Assembly (NCBI GenBank): GCA_947631645.1
Contig: CANRMD010000001.1
Location: 1 to 64,000, forward strand
Source: Candidatus Gastranaerophilales bacterium
GTDB lineage: Bacteria > Cyanobacteriota > Vampirovibrionia > Gastranaerophilales > Gastranaerophilaceae
Direction of reading: 5' to 3'
Length of the DNA: 64,000 nucleotides
Part shown: piece by piece, positions 1 through 9,304 of the stretch
How positions within the stretch are numbered: the stretch's first letter is position 1
How the letters are laid out: every line of letters begins with the position of its first letter
The notes under the pieces: generated by a model
Told to the model about the DNA's origin: nothing
The model's input: only the letters and a program-made list of their open reading frames with translations
The model's database searches: none
Position numbers and translations under genes: made by a program

Positions 1-85
1 TGAGCTGAGGCTGTAGTGGCGGATGCGTTGAGCATTCGACACGTAATGCCGTTAAATGCGAACGAACAAGACAATCGTGCAGGTG
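1..85 (+). ncRNA. Candidate structured RNA/DNA element, copy A
   Basis: This is a GC-richer island in AT-rich sequence. It can fold into a hairpin (GGATGC 21-26, loop GTTGA 27-31, GCATTC 32-37) followed by a second helix (CACG 40-43 with CGTG 76-79) that encloses CGTTAAATGCGAAC (50-63) and CAAGACA (67-73). The same order of helices and the same loop words recur at 29209-29287, with different but still complementary stem bases. The element may start upstream of the window. It could be a small RNA or the end of a mobile element. An open frame through 4-120 exists, but spacing differs from copy B by amounts not divisible by three, so coding is unlikely. Confidence 0.5.
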
Positions 86-139
86 TATTTTTAGTGTCTA
101 TTAATTTCGCTTTTTTGTAATTAATAATATGTTTTAAAT

Positions 140-171
140 AAAAAGGTGCTTATTTTATAAAGCACCTTTTT
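140..171 (-). terminator. Intrinsic terminator after ribH
   Basis: Perfect 10-bp inverted repeat (arms 141-150 and 161-170) flanked by A and T runs. It lies just past the ribH stop and could also work in the opposite direction for the element at 1-85. Confidence 0.75.
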
Positions 172-194
172 AATATGATAATAAATTAAAAAGT

Positions 195-659
195 TTATAT
201 TTTTTGAATTAAATTAGCCATTTCAATAGCAGATTTAGCGGCATCAGCCCCTTTATTACCTGATTTGGTTCCTGCTCTTTCAATTGCTTGTTCAATATTA
301 TCACAAGTTAATACTCCAAATATAACGGGAATTCCCGTTTCAAGTCCTACTGAAGCAACACCTTTTGAAACTTCCGCACATACATAATCATAATGAGAAG
401 TTGAACCCTTAATTACGGCACCGAGAGTAATAATTGCATTATATTTGCCTGATTTTGCCGCTCTTTTAGCAATAATTGGAATTTCAAAAGCCCCGGGTAC
501 CCATATTACATCAATATTTTCTTCTTTTGTTCCGTGGCGTGTAAGTTCATCTTTTGCCCCCGATAACAGTTTTGAACCTATAAATTCATTAAATCTTGCA
601 ACGATTATACAAAATTTTTCATTATTAACTGTCAGCATTCCTTCTATTATGTTTGTCAT
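195..659 (-). CDS. ribH: 6,7-dimethyl-8-ribityllumazine synthase
   Basis: This enzyme makes the riboflavin precursor lumazine by condensing 5-amino-6-ribitylamino-uracil with 3,4-dihydroxy-2-butanone 4-phosphate in the cytosol. The 154-residue length is normal for the family. Visible family segments are the ARFNEFI start, the VPGAFEIP segment, the [14 protein letters not shown] segment and the FGVLTCDN segment. An AAGGAG ribosome binding site precedes the ATG. No other riboflavin ring-forming genes are adjacent; ribF lies about 700 bases away on the same strand, separated by an oppositely oriented gene. No FMN riboswitch is seen upstream. Confidence 0.95.
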   Translation of the reverse strand: MTNIIEGMLTVNNEKFCIIVARFNEFIGSKLLSGAKDELTRHGTKEENIDVIWVPGAFEIPIIAKRAAKSGKYNAIITLGAVIKGSTSHYDYVCAEVSKGVASVGLETGIPVIFGVLTCDNIEQAIERAGTKSGNKGADAAKSAIEMANLIQKI

Positions 660-921
660 TTTATCTCCTTACGAATTTTGTTAATTTGATTTTACAATAT
701 ACAAAATTATTATAAAAGAATAATATATAAAATTTTACATCAGTTTATTTTATATATTTTTGTTTTGTGTATAATTATATTATTGTAACAAAATATTAAC
801 TCTAATTTTTTAAAATATTATTGTTTTTGAAGATATTATTGTATGTTTAAAAATTTTTATTGGCAAAATTTTTTATAAATAATTTTTAATTATTATAGTT
901 AATTTTTATAGGAGAATTATA

Positions 922-1323
922 ATGGATATTCAAAATGTCGGACAACCTTTAAATGCTGGTGTTGTTGAAACAGGGAAACCTGTAAATTGTCAACCAAAAG
1001 TTGATTTAACTCAAAAGGAAGATTCTGTTGAATTGTCTACTAAACAGGCTGCAGTAAAAAAAGATGCTCCAACATCTAAAAAAATAGGAGTGGGTATTGC
1101 TTCAGCTTTATATCCCGGTTTTGGACAACTTATAAACGGTCAAGTAGGAAAAGGTGCTAAATTCTTTTTTGGACAAATAGGATTAGATGCATTAAGTTAT
1201 GCAGGAACAATTGCTTTATATGCTGTTAATCCGGGATTAGCATTGGCTGTTGGGGTAGCTGGCGGTTTGGCTCATCTTGGTGTTGGTATTGCATCTATTG
1301 TTGATGCTGTTAAAAATGCTTAG
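922..1323 (+). CDS. Small membrane protein with TM2-like PGxGQ motif
   Basis: This 133-residue protein has no assigned function. Residues 1-45 are polar and look disordered, and include a DSVELST segment that recurs as DTVELSS in the protein at 25016-25480. From about residue 50 a hydrophobic Gly-rich region begins with YPGFGQLINGQVGKG, which resembles the start of TM2/DUF5683-type membrane domains. Two or three short transmembrane segments follow. A GGAG ribosome binding site is well placed. It is monocistronic and ends at a shared convergent terminator with ribF. It has no signal peptide, so a cytoplasmic-membrane location is inferred. Confidence 0.7.
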   Translation: MDIQNVGQPLNAGVVETGKPVNCQPKVDLTQKEDSVELSTKQAAVKKDAPTSKKIGVGIASALYPGFGQLINGQVGKGAKFFFGQIGLDALSYAGTIALYAVNPGLALAVGVAGGLAHLGVGIASIVDAVKNA

Positions 1324-1347
1324 ATAAATTGTTTATTTAATAATCAT

Positions 1348-1372
1348 AAAAGAGAGCTTTTAGCTCTCTTTT
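1348..1372. terminator. Bidirectional terminator between convergent genes
   Basis: Inverted repeat with arms of about 11 bp (1348-1358 and 62-72 of the same hundred) around AGAGAGC/GCTCTCT, with T runs on both strands. It serves the small membrane protein upstream and ribF on the other strand. Confidence 0.75.
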
Positions 1373-2270
1373 ATTTTATAAAGTGTTTATATATTTGAGT
1401 AAACGCAATATCCCGTTTTATTTGAGCTTGTAATTTTTCTTTATTTTCAAAATTTATTTGATTTCTTATTTTTGTAATAAATGAAATTTGTATTTTTTCA
1501 CCGTAAATGTCTTTGTTAAAATCAATAATATGGACTTCTGTTTTTAAATCAGGGCTGATTGCGTGGTTTAGGACTCCGGTATATTCTTTTCCGTTTACAT
1601 TTACAAGTACAAAATAAACCCCATACGGAATTTTTATTTTATCATCGGGATAATTAATATTTGCACTAGGAAATCCCAAAGTTGAAGCTATTTTTTCCCC
1701 TTTTATGACTGTCCCTTTAATAAAAAAGTTATATCCCAAAAGTTCATTAGCTTCGGGAAAATTTCCCAAATGTAAGTAATTTCTTATAACTGAGCAGCTT
1801 ACAATATTATTATGAACAACAAAAGGCGGTACTTCATAGTATTTATATCCGAATTTTTTTTCGTTCTCTTTTAAAAATTTCGGATTGCCCAAACGATTAA
1901 ACCCAAAATTGTGATTAAAACCTGTTGTTATTGCAATTGGTGAAAAATTTTTAACAAGAATATTTTCAAGATAATTTTGTGCACTTAGTGAAGCATAGTC
2001 TTCAAAATTAAGCAAAATTACATTATCAAGTCCGATTTTGTCCATTATTTCAAGTTTTTCATCAAGTGTTAATATTTGTTCCACTTTATTGGGGCTTAAT
2101 ATTATTGACGGATGATTTTTAAATATTACGGCACAGGATTGTGTATTATTTTCTTTTGCTATGTGTATTGCATTTTTTAACACAACATTATGCCCTAAAT
2201 GCAATCCGTCAAAAAAGCCAAGTGCTAGGGATGATTTTTGTATTTTTACTAATTCGTCAAAAATTTGCAT
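1371..2270 (-). CDS. ribF: Bifunctional riboflavin kinase/FAD synthetase
   Basis: This enzyme converts riboflavin to FMN and then FAD. The N-terminal half is the FAD-synthetase nucleotidylyltransferase with LGFFDGLHLGH (the HxGH-type nucleotide site). The C-terminal half is the flavokinase domain with GTVIKGEKIASTLGFPSANI, where the conserved G-x-PTAN-type motif reads G-F-P-S-A-N. The length of 299 residues is normal. It is divergent from the GH13 gene with only 46 bases between the starts, so the two promoters must overlap or be very compact. Confidence 0.93.
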   Translation of the reverse strand: MQIFDELVKIQKSSLALGFFDGLHLGHNVVLKNAIHIAKENNTQSCAVIFKNHPSIILSPNKVEQILTLDEKLEIMDKIGLDNVILLNFEDYASLSAQNYLENILVKNFSPIAITTGFNHNFGFNRLGNPKFLKENEKKFGYKYYEVPPFVVHNNIVSCSVIRNYLHLGNFPEANELLGYNFFIKGTVIKGEKIASTLGFPSANINYPDDKIKIPYGVYFVLVNVNGKEYTGVLNHAISPDLKTEVHIIDFNKDIYGEKIQISFITKIRNQINFENKEKLQAQIKRDIAFTQIYKHFIK

Positions 2271-2316
2271 AATGTAATTATAGACAAAAATAAAATATTG
2301 TTGAATACTAATTAAT

Positions 2317-4434
2317 ATGCATATAAATAATTACATACATAATATAAATAAACATAAATCACCTTGTGTGTTTGATACTTGGAGCAAGTATTTTGGTGCA
2401 TATTTTACTGATAACGGCAGTGCCTTTTTCAGATTATTTACATTTTATGATGTAAAAAATGTTATTTTAGAGATAAAGCCTTATAATAAAGAAATTTTAA
2501 AATTTGATATGCAGCATGTTCAGGAATGTGTTTGGCAAATTGAAATAGAAAAGGGTTTAATTGAAAACGGAGACAGATATAGATTTATAATTGATTATAA
2601 AGATGAATTAATATCCGTAAAAGACCCTTGCTCAATGTGGCAAGACTACTATTTTAAGTGGTCAAGAATATATAATCATTCTCTTTTTGAATGGACTGAT
2701 GCTGAGTGGATATGCTCAGAAAACAGCAAAAGAATTTCACGACTTGCAAATATTACAAATAAACTTACTCCTGTTCAGGCTTTAAGAATATATGAACTTC
2801 ATATAGGTACCTTTACAGATGAAGGTACTTTTAAAAGTGCAAAAAATGCTCTTGAGAGAATTGCAAATGAACTTCATTTTAATGCTATAGAAATTATGCC
2901 TGTTGAAAATACGTATTCTTTTAACTGGGGCTATGACGGAGTTGATAAATATGCCCCAAATCACACTTACGGCACTCCCGATGATTTAAAAGAACTAATT
3001 AATTATGCCCACGAACTCGGATTAAATGTAATTATGGATATTGTCCCAAATCATTTAGGTCCTGATATCGCTCAATTGCAAAAAACCGGACCTTATATTG
3101 AGGGTGAAAATTGCTTCGGATATAAATTTAATTTTGAAAAAGATAAATATAGTATTTACGTAAGAGATTTTATTGTCGGTGCGGCTTTAAATTGGATTAT
3201 AAACTACCACGTTGACGGGTTAAGAGTTGATATGACAAAGTTTATGTGCTCTGATTATACGATGAAACAGATGTCAGCTGAAATTAATTATCACATGCCT
3301 GATGCTTTTTTAATTGCAGAAGACGGACGTGACAACGATGAAAGAGTTACAAGAGCTTTTCCTTCGGATGAAGCAGATGAAAATGAATTAAATCATGAAA
3401 AATATATTGAAAAAATTAGGAATAATGATGTTTCATTGCATGCTTTAGGTTTTGACAGCGAGTGGGATTTCCCGTTCCATAAACAGATTGCGTCTATGAT
3501 TTTGGGTATATGGGATTGCAGAATTAAGGACTTGTGTGCGTTTGATTATTCGTTAAGGGCAGCTCAATCCCGTGTTAAATACCCAATGAGTCATGATGAA
3601 ATAGGTAATATTGACGGAACAAGGCTTATTTCAAAAATAATGGTTAATGAATTAAATTTAAATGATAAGATATGTGATTGCTGTCATTCTTTAAAGTGCA
3701 AAAGAGCTGCACATGCTGCTCATAGAGTATTGATTGCCCTTTTGAACGGTGAACTTGAAAATATGTCCGAGTCTGAACGACATATATTTTATGAAAATAA
3801 TTATTTAACACATGATTTTTCTGTTGATGAAATTTTTTCGGCATATTTAAACGCTGTTTCAATGCACAAACTTGCAATAGGTAAAGTATATTCAATTCCG
3901 GGCCCTAAGATGATATTTCAGGGAGATGAGTCTGCAAATGCTGCGTATTTTAAGTTTTTCAGAAAGTTTTCAACCGGCCCCGAGTATTATTTACGAGAAA
4001 AAGGTTATGAACCCGGGTTAAGTGCTTTTCTTGATTCTAAACTTAATTCTGTAAAAGTTATTGATAAATATAGTTATATTAATAAATCTGTTGAAAAATA
4101 TGTTTCAGATTTAAATAATTTATGTGAAAGAAATATTGCACTTTCTTCGGGGCACATAGAAAAAACTTTTGTTAATTCTCAAGCTAATGTACATGGTATT
4201 TATGCAAGAAAAATTTATAACGAAATTTGTTCGTTTTCTAATTTTTCATCAACTGCATTTAATGCCAGCTATGGTTTAATGTTCCCAAAAGGTAAATGGC
4301 GAGAGGTTTTAAACTCTGATAATAAAGAATATGCGGGCTCCGGAGAATGCTTAAATATTAATAAAACCTTTGAACAGTATTCGTATATATCATTAGCTCC
4401 ATATTCAATAGCATTTTTTGAAAAAGCGGACTAA
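2317..4434 (+). CDS. GH13 alpha-glucan enzyme, branching enzyme/TreZ-like
   Basis: This is a GH13 alpha-amylase superfamily protein of 705 residues with an N-terminal CBM48-like beta domain (about 1-130) and a TIM-barrel core starting at LRIYELHIGTF. The catalytic set is visible: nucleophile D305 in GLRVD, acid/base E335 in LIAED and D427 in SHDE. The ELHIGTFTDEGTF and WGYDGV segments are shared by glycogen branching enzymes and by malto-oligosyltrehalose trehalohydrolase (TreZ). With no TreY neighbour, an alpha-glucan branching or trimming role in glycogen metabolism is more likely, but the exact specificity is open. The stop overlaps the waaA stop by 4 bases, tail to tail. Confidence 0.78.
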   Translation: MHINNYIHNINKHKSPCVFDTWSKYFGAYFTDNGSAFFRLFTFYDVKNVILEIKPYNKEILKFDMQHVQECVWQIEIEKGLIENGDRYRFIIDYKDELISVKDPCSMWQDYYFKWSRIYNHSLFEWTDAEWICSENSKRISRLANITNKLTPVQALRIYELHIGTFTDEGTFKSAKNALERIANELHFNAIEIMPVENTYSFNWGYDGVDKYAPNHTYGTPDDLKELINYAHELGLNVIMDIVPNHLGPDIAQLQKTGPYIEGENCFGYKFNFEKDKYSIYVRDFIVGAALNWIINYHVDGLRVDMTKFMCSDYTMKQMSAEINYHMPDAFLIAEDGRDNDERVTRAFPSDEADENELNHEKYIEKIRNNDVSLHALGFDSEWDFPFHKQIASMILGIWDCRIKDLCAFDYSLRAAQSRVKYPMSHDEIGNIDGTRLISKIMVNELNLNDKICDCCHSLKCKRAAHAAHRVLIALLNGELENMSESERHIFYENNYLTHDFSVDEIFSAYLNAVSMHKLAIGKVYSIPGPKMIFQGDESANAAYFKFFRKFSTGPEYYLREKGYEPGLSAFLDSKLNSVKVIDKYSYINKSVEKYVSDLNNLCERNIALSSGHIEKTFVNSQANVHGIYARKIYNEICSFSNFSSTAFNASYGLMFPKGKWREVLNSDNKEYAGSGECLNINKTFEQYSYISLAPYSIAFFEKAD

Positions 4435-5681
4435 ATTCTGTCAAGTACGTATTTGATAGCACCTTTATTTTCATTAAATATAGTTTTTGCATTTCTTGAG
4501 AATTTAATGTATTTGTCTTTATTAAGATAAAAAGATATAAGTTCTGCTTTAAGTTCATCTTTATTATTTACGATTACGGCAGCTTCCTTTTCGCATACAG
4601 TTTTATAGATATCTTTAAAGTTAAATACGCAAGGCCCTGATATAACAGGTTTACTCCAAATATTTGCTTCAAGAGGATTATGTCCGCCTGTAGAAGAAAA
4701 ACTTCCGCCGATAAATGCAAGATAACATATTGAATAAAGCTTAGAAAGTTCGCCCATCGTATCGAGAAGAATTATTTCATTATCTTTAAAATTTGCATTT
4801 TCACTTCTTCTGCCCCATAAATATCCGCAATTATTTAGTAAATCAATAACTTCCTGATATCTTTGGGGGTGCCTTGGAACAAGAAGTAATTTTGCATCTG
4901 CTTGTTCTTGTTTTAATGCATTAAAGGCATTTAATACAATTTCATCTTCGCCTTTATGTGTACTTGCTGCAATAAATATCCTAAAATCATTTGTTTTAAG
5001 TTCATCTTTATACTTATAAATTATATCTTGAGGCAAGTCGGCATTAATATCAAATTTTAAATTGCCCATAACTTCTGTTTTGTCAGATTTTGCACCGATT
5101 TCAATTATTCTTTTTGCATCTTCCGATGTTTGCATAAATATTTTTTCATATTTTTGAAGAACAGGTTTTATAAAAATTTTTAATTTTTTATATCCGTCAA
5201 ATGAATGCGGTGAAATTCTTCCGTTAACCGTATAAACTTTTATTTTTAATAATTTTGCCAAGCTTATAAAACAAGGCCATATCTCAGTTTCCGCAATTAT
5301 AATTTTTTCCGGTTTATATGTATATAAAAATGATAAAACGCTGAAGAAAAAATCATAAGGGAAATAAGTTATACATGAAGCAATATCGGAAAAAGATTTT
5401 TTTGCAATTTCCTGACCTGTTTTTGTTGTTGTTGTTATTACTATATTTTCTTCAGGATGCCTGTAAGAATATTGAATAACAAGCTCTTTTATTGCATTTG
5501 CTTCTCCAACAGAAACAGCGTGAAATATAGTCGATTTTTGACCTTTTTTATTAAATTTATAAAAGCCTAATTTTTGCCAAAAACCGGCTCTGAATTTTGG
5601 TTGAATAATAAATGCGATAATTATAATGGGTAGCAGTATTATTGATAAAATTATTAAAACAACATTATAAATAAAAACCAT
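4431..5681 (-). CDS. waaA: 3-deoxy-D-manno-octulosonic acid (Kdo) transferase
   Basis: WaaA adds Kdo to lipid IVA in LPS inner-core synthesis, on the cytoplasmic side of the inner membrane. The N-terminal hydrophobic segment (about 1-28) is the expected membrane anchor. Family segments include AVSVGEANAIKELV, AETEIWPC and NGRIS, and a GT-B C-terminal half with FIGGSFSSTGGHNPLEA, the conserved GGHN donor-site motif. Its length of 416 is typical. It follows secA with only two bases between, so it is probably co-transcribed. Its presence shows that the organism makes Kdo-containing LPS and has an outer membrane. Confidence 0.93.
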   Translation of the reverse strand: MVFIYNVVLIILSIILLPIIIIAFIIQPKFRAGFWQKLGFYKFNKKGQKSTIFHAVSVGEANAIKELVIQYSYRHPEENIVITTTTKTGQEIAKKSFSDIASCITYFPYDFFFSVLSFLYTYKPEKIIIAETEIWPCFISLAKLLKIKVYTVNGRISPHSFDGYKKLKIFIKPVLQKYEKIFMQTSEDAKRIIEIGAKSDKTEVMGNLKFDINADLPQDIIYKYKDELKTNDFRIFIAASTHKGEDEIVLNAFNALKQEQADAKLLLVPRHPQRYQEVIDLLNNCGYLWGRRSENANFKDNEIILLDTMGELSKLYSICYLAFIGGSFSSTGGHNPLEANIWSKPVISGPCVFNFKDIYKTVCEKEAAVIVNNKDELKAELISFYLNKDKYIKFSRNAKTIFNENKGAIKYVLDRI

Positions 5682-5683
5682 AA

Positions 5684-8371
5684 TTAATTCTCTTTTTTAT
5701 CATCTAACATAATAGTTTCCGGTAAAGAATTTGTATTACCTTGCATTAATTGTTCGGGAGATACAATTTGTATACCAAATTTAGTTCTGAATAAATGCTT
5801 GACTGTTTCTGATTGAATATCATACATCATATTGTTAAATAAATCATATGCTTCTTTTTTGTATTCAAGAAGCGGGTTTTTCTGCCCGTATGCTCTTAAA
5901 CCTATACCGTCACGAAGCATATCAATATTGTGTAAGTGGTCTATCCATCTGTTATCAACAACTCTTAATAAAATATCTTTTTCTAAACCTCTCATAACAT
6001 TATTTGAACTGAATGCTTCTTCTCTTTGATAATCAAGATTGTACTGTTCTGCTACATTGTTATAGAAATCAACGGTTTTTTGTTCATGTTCTTTGTATGC
6101 TTCAAGAGCAAAGTCTCTTATTTTTGAATATACATTTTCAAATTTTAAACCTTGAATGTCTTTAACTTCAATGTAAGAAAGCTGCGGAATTTCGGAATGA
6201 ATTTCTTTAACCAAAGATACTAAATCTTCATAGATATATTCATCAGGGTTCATTCCCGGAGCTATATATGTTTTAAGAAGTCTATCCACTTCCCGTTCAA
6301 TCATATACATTATATCTTCTCTTAAGTCAGAGCCCTCAAGGACTTTGTTTCTTTGGGAATAGAATTTTTCACGCTGAAGATTCATAACATCATCGTATTC
6401 AAGTACGCTTTTTCTTGCATCAAAATGGAAAGTTTCAACTTTCTTTTGATTACTTTCAATTTGTCTTGTGATAATCCTGTTTTCAATAGCCATATCATCA
6501 TCAATATTAAAAGTATTCATAAGAGCCATCATTTGCTGACCGCCGAATATACGCATTAAACTGTCTTCCATAGACAAGAAAAATCTTGTTGAGCCGGGGT
6601 CGCCTTGTCTTGCGGCACGACCTCTCAACTGATTATCAATACGTCGGGATTCGTGTCTTTCTGTTCCTATAACATGTAATCCGCCTGCTTCTACAACTTT
6701 TGCGTGCTCTTCTTCTGTTATTTTTCTTGTCTTTTCTAAAATTTGATTTTTGTGGAATTCATAATCGGGATTATCCGTTTTTATTCCTTTTGCATCAAGT
6801 TCTTGTTTTGCAAGATATTCGGGGTTACCGCCTAAAAGAATATCTGTACCTCTGCCGGCCATGTTAGTTGCTATTGTAACTGCACCAAATCTGCCGGCTT
6901 GAGCAATAATATATGCTTCTTTTTCGTGATGTTTTGCGTTTAATATATTATGTTTTATCCCGCGTTTTTTTAGTAAATCGGATACAAGTTCCGATTTTTC
7001 AATACTGATTGTACCGACTAAAACGGGTCTGCCTTGTTTGTGCATTTTAATTATTTCATCAACAACAGCATTGTATTTAATTTTTTCCGTCTTATAAATA
7101 ATGTCCGGTAAATCAATTCTTATATCAGATTTATTTGTCGGAATTCTTGTAACTTCAAGGTTATAAATTTTACCGAATTCAGCTTCTTCCGTCATTGCGG
7201 TACCTGTCATGCCCGCAAGTTTAGGGTATAATCTGAATAAGTTTTGGAATGTAATGCTTGCCAAAGTTTGAGTTTCATCTTGAATTTGAACTCCCTCTTT
7301 TGCTTCAACAGCCTGATGCAGACCGTCAGACCAACGTCTTCCTTCCATTAATCTGCCTGTGAATTCATCAACTATAATAACTTCACCGTTTTTTATAACA
7401 TAGTCCGTATTTAAGTGGAAAAGTTCTTTAGCTTTTAATGCCTGTAAAAGATGGTGAGCATATTGGTTATTAATATCAAAAAGGTCTTTAATTTCAAGAA
7501 TTTCTTGGGCTTTATCAATACCTTCTTCCGTCAAAATAACGTTTTTATTTTTTTCATCCACTTCATAATGCTTTGTTTTTTCCAGTTGTGGTGCAACAGC
7601 CGCCATTGTTCTGTATAATTCTGCTGATTTTTCAAGTCTGCCGCTTATAATTAAAGGAGTTCTTGCTTCATCTATTAAAATACTGTCAACTTCATCAATT
7701 ATTGCATAGTTATAAGGTCTTTGAACTCTTTGTTCAACAGCTGTTGCCATATTATCTCTTAAATAGTCAAAGCCGAATTCATTGTTTGTTCCGTATGTAA
7801 TATCACATTCATAAGCTTGTTTTTTTAGATTAAAACTGTCATAATCATTCATTCCCGAAAGTATTACGCCGACTGATAATCCAAGAAATTTAAATATTTT
7901 GCCCATCCATTCGGAGTCTCTTTGAGCCAAATAATCATTAACCGTGACAATGTGAACACCTTTCCCCGTAAGTGCATTTAAGTATGCGGGTAAAGTTGCA
8001 ACTAAAGTTTTACCCTCACCTGTTCTCATTTCTGCTATTTGACCTTCATGCAGAAATATTCCGCCTAAAAGTTGAACATCAAAGTGACGCATATTTAAAA
8101 CTCTTTTTCCCGCTTCTCTAACGGTTGCAAAAGCTTCGGGTAAAATAGAATCAAGTGCTTGTTTTTCAAGTTCTCTGTCTTTTTTTATATCTGTTGAAGT
8201 TTCTCTTTGAGAAAGAATTTTTTTAAATTCTGCTGTTTTGTTTTTTAATTCTTCATCGGTTAATTCATTAAAAGACGGTTCTAAAGCATTTATGTGATCT
8301 ACAATAGGCATCATCTTTTTAATTTTATTGTTATTAGGATCGCCTAATAATTTTAGCAAAAAGTCTATCAT
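5684..8371 (-). CDS. secA: Preprotein translocase ATPase SecA
   Basis: SecA drives export of unfolded proteins through SecYEG. The 895-residue protein has the first nucleotide-binding domain with MRTGEGKTL (Walker A) and IIDEVDSILIDEARTPL (DEAD-like Walker B), the preprotein cross-linking region, and a second motor domain with TNMAGRGTDI and GRAARQGDPGS. The C terminus ends in acidic residues and lacks the Cys-rich zinc/SecB-binding tail found in many proteobacterial SecAs. A GGGAG ribosome binding site sits close to the ATG. It leads a likely secA-waaA transcription unit. Confidence 0.97.
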   Translation of the reverse strand: MIDFLLKLLGDPNNNKIKKMMPIVDHINALEPSFNELTDEELKNKTAEFKKILSQRETSTDIKKDRELEKQALDSILPEAFATVREAGKRVLNMRHFDVQLLGGIFLHEGQIAEMRTGEGKTLVATLPAYLNALTGKGVHIVTVNDYLAQRDSEWMGKIFKFLGLSVGVILSGMNDYDSFNLKKQAYECDITYGTNNEFGFDYLRDNMATAVEQRVQRPYNYAIIDEVDSILIDEARTPLIISGRLEKSAELYRTMAAVAPQLEKTKHYEVDEKNKNVILTEEGIDKAQEILEIKDLFDINNQYAHHLLQALKAKELFHLNTDYVIKNGEVIIVDEFTGRLMEGRRWSDGLHQAVEAKEGVQIQDETQTLASITFQNLFRLYPKLAGMTGTAMTEEAEFGKIYNLEVTRIPTNKSDIRIDLPDIIYKTEKIKYNAVVDEIIKMHKQGRPVLVGTISIEKSELVSDLLKKRGIKHNILNAKHHEKEAYIIAQAGRFGAVTIATNMAGRGTDILLGGNPEYLAKQELDAKGIKTDNPDYEFHKNQILEKTRKITEEEHAKVVEAGGLHVIGTERHESRRIDNQLRGRAARQGDPGSTRFFLSMEDSLMRIFGGQQMMALMNTFNIDDDMAIENRIITRQIESNQKKVETFHFDARKSVLEYDDVMNLQREKFYSQRNKVLEGSDLREDIMYMIEREVDRLLKTYIAPGMNPDEYIYEDLVSLVKEIHSEIPQLSYIEVKDIQGLKFENVYSKIRDFALEAYKEHEQKTVDFYNNVAEQYNLDYQREEAFSSNNVMRGLEKDILLRVVDNRWIDHLHNIDMLRDGIGLRAYGQKNPLLEYKKEAYDLFNNMMYDIQSETVKHLFRTKFGIQIVSPEQLMQGNTNSLPETIMLDDKKEN

Positions 8372-8552
8372 TCTCCCTAATCTCCGATAATATGTATTTA
8401 TTTGAATTTTAACATATAAATATTATTTTTAAACAGTATTAATGATTAAAAAAAATTGTAAATATTTTGTTACATTTAATTCTTTTTAGGCAATTATTAA
8501 TCTTGATTGTTTTATTAAAAATACAAAAGTGTAAGTTTAGAAAGGTAAAAAA

Positions 8553-9149
8553 ATGAGTGTTTCTTCCGTAAATGGTGTTTCTGCAGTTTCTCAACAACAA
8601 GAACAAGTTAAAGATGTTGATTATAAAAGAGCTTTAGAAATTACATCAAGAATGAATGATGAATATGTTTCTACAGGTGATATTAAAACTCCCTTTCAGG
8701 TTGTTGCATCTGTCGGATTTGCTGGTTTTAAAACATTTTTAACAGGTGCATCTACTTTTGCAGGTATTGACTTTTTATTCCAAGGCGGTGTTTCCGGTGC
8801 GATAAAATCAGGTGCAAAAAAAGGTTTAGAGTTTGTTAATAAAGCAGTTACAAAATTGGAAACCGGTGCATCTTCTAAAGTAAAAGATTTTGCACTTAAA
8901 GGTTTAAAAGGTATTCAAGAAAAGGCACCTAAATTTGCGGAGAAATTCGGAAATAAATTACCGTTCTTAGCAGGTCTTGCATCTATAGCACTTTTAGTTC
9001 CTGCTATATGTACTCGTGATAACAACGGCGACGGAATTAAAGATATTGCTCAAAAATCACAAAGTGCATATGATAACTTTGAAAAGACATCTCGTGGTTT
9101 TATAACAGGAGCAAGTGAAGTTGCTTCATTAATGCAAGTTTTATCATAA
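8553..9149 (+). CDS. Unknown protein, tandem paralogue 1, with EF-hand-like loop
   Basis: The function is not recognised. This 198-residue protein is a close paralogue of the next gene (9305-9904), sharing most residues from about 25 to the end and long identical DNA blocks, so the duplication is recent or maintained. Features are a polar Ser/Gln/Val N terminus, a Gly/Ala/Lys amphipathic centre, a hydrophobic segment LPFLAGLASIALLVPAI (about 138-154) and then DNNGDGIKD, which fits a DxNxDGxxD calcium-binding loop. There is no signal peptide. It has its own terminator and so is probably a separate transcription unit from its twin. Confidence 0.75.
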   Translation: MSVSSVNGVSAVSQQQEQVKDVDYKRALEITSRMNDEYVSTGDIKTPFQVVASVGFAGFKTFLTGASTFAGIDFLFQGGVSGAIKSGAKKGLEFVNKAVTKLETGASSKVKDFALKGLKGIQEKAPKFAEKFGNKLPFLAGLASIALLVPAICTRDNNGDGIKDIAQKSQSAYDNFEKTSRGFITGASEVASLMQVLS

Positions 9150-9167
9150 GTAATTAATTTTTAATAA

Positions 9168-9198
9168 AAAAGACTGCTTAACAAAGCAGTCTTTTTTT
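9168..9198 (+). terminator. Intrinsic terminator
   Basis: Eleven-bp stem around GACTGCTT/AAGCAGTC with a 4-base loop and a following run of seven T. It ends the first paralogue gene. Confidence 0.85.
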
Positions 9199-9304
9199 GT
9201 ATACTTTTGTAAATTTTAAAAAAATATTTTTATAAATATAGCAAAAAATAATATTGATTGATTTAATTATGATAGAATAATTGAAGGAAAGGTAAGTATA
9301 AAAC

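Noticed and set aside
4-120. Open frame of 38 codons across element copy A, possibly the end of a gene cut by the window edge
   Set aside because: A TGA stands at positions 1-3 in that frame, and spacing relative to copy B changes by 1-2 bases inside the conserved blocks, which favours structure over coding.
660-921. FMN riboswitch or other leader near the riboflavin genes
   Set aside because: No conserved FMN aptamer words were found upstream of ribH or ribF; the region is plain AT-rich sequence.
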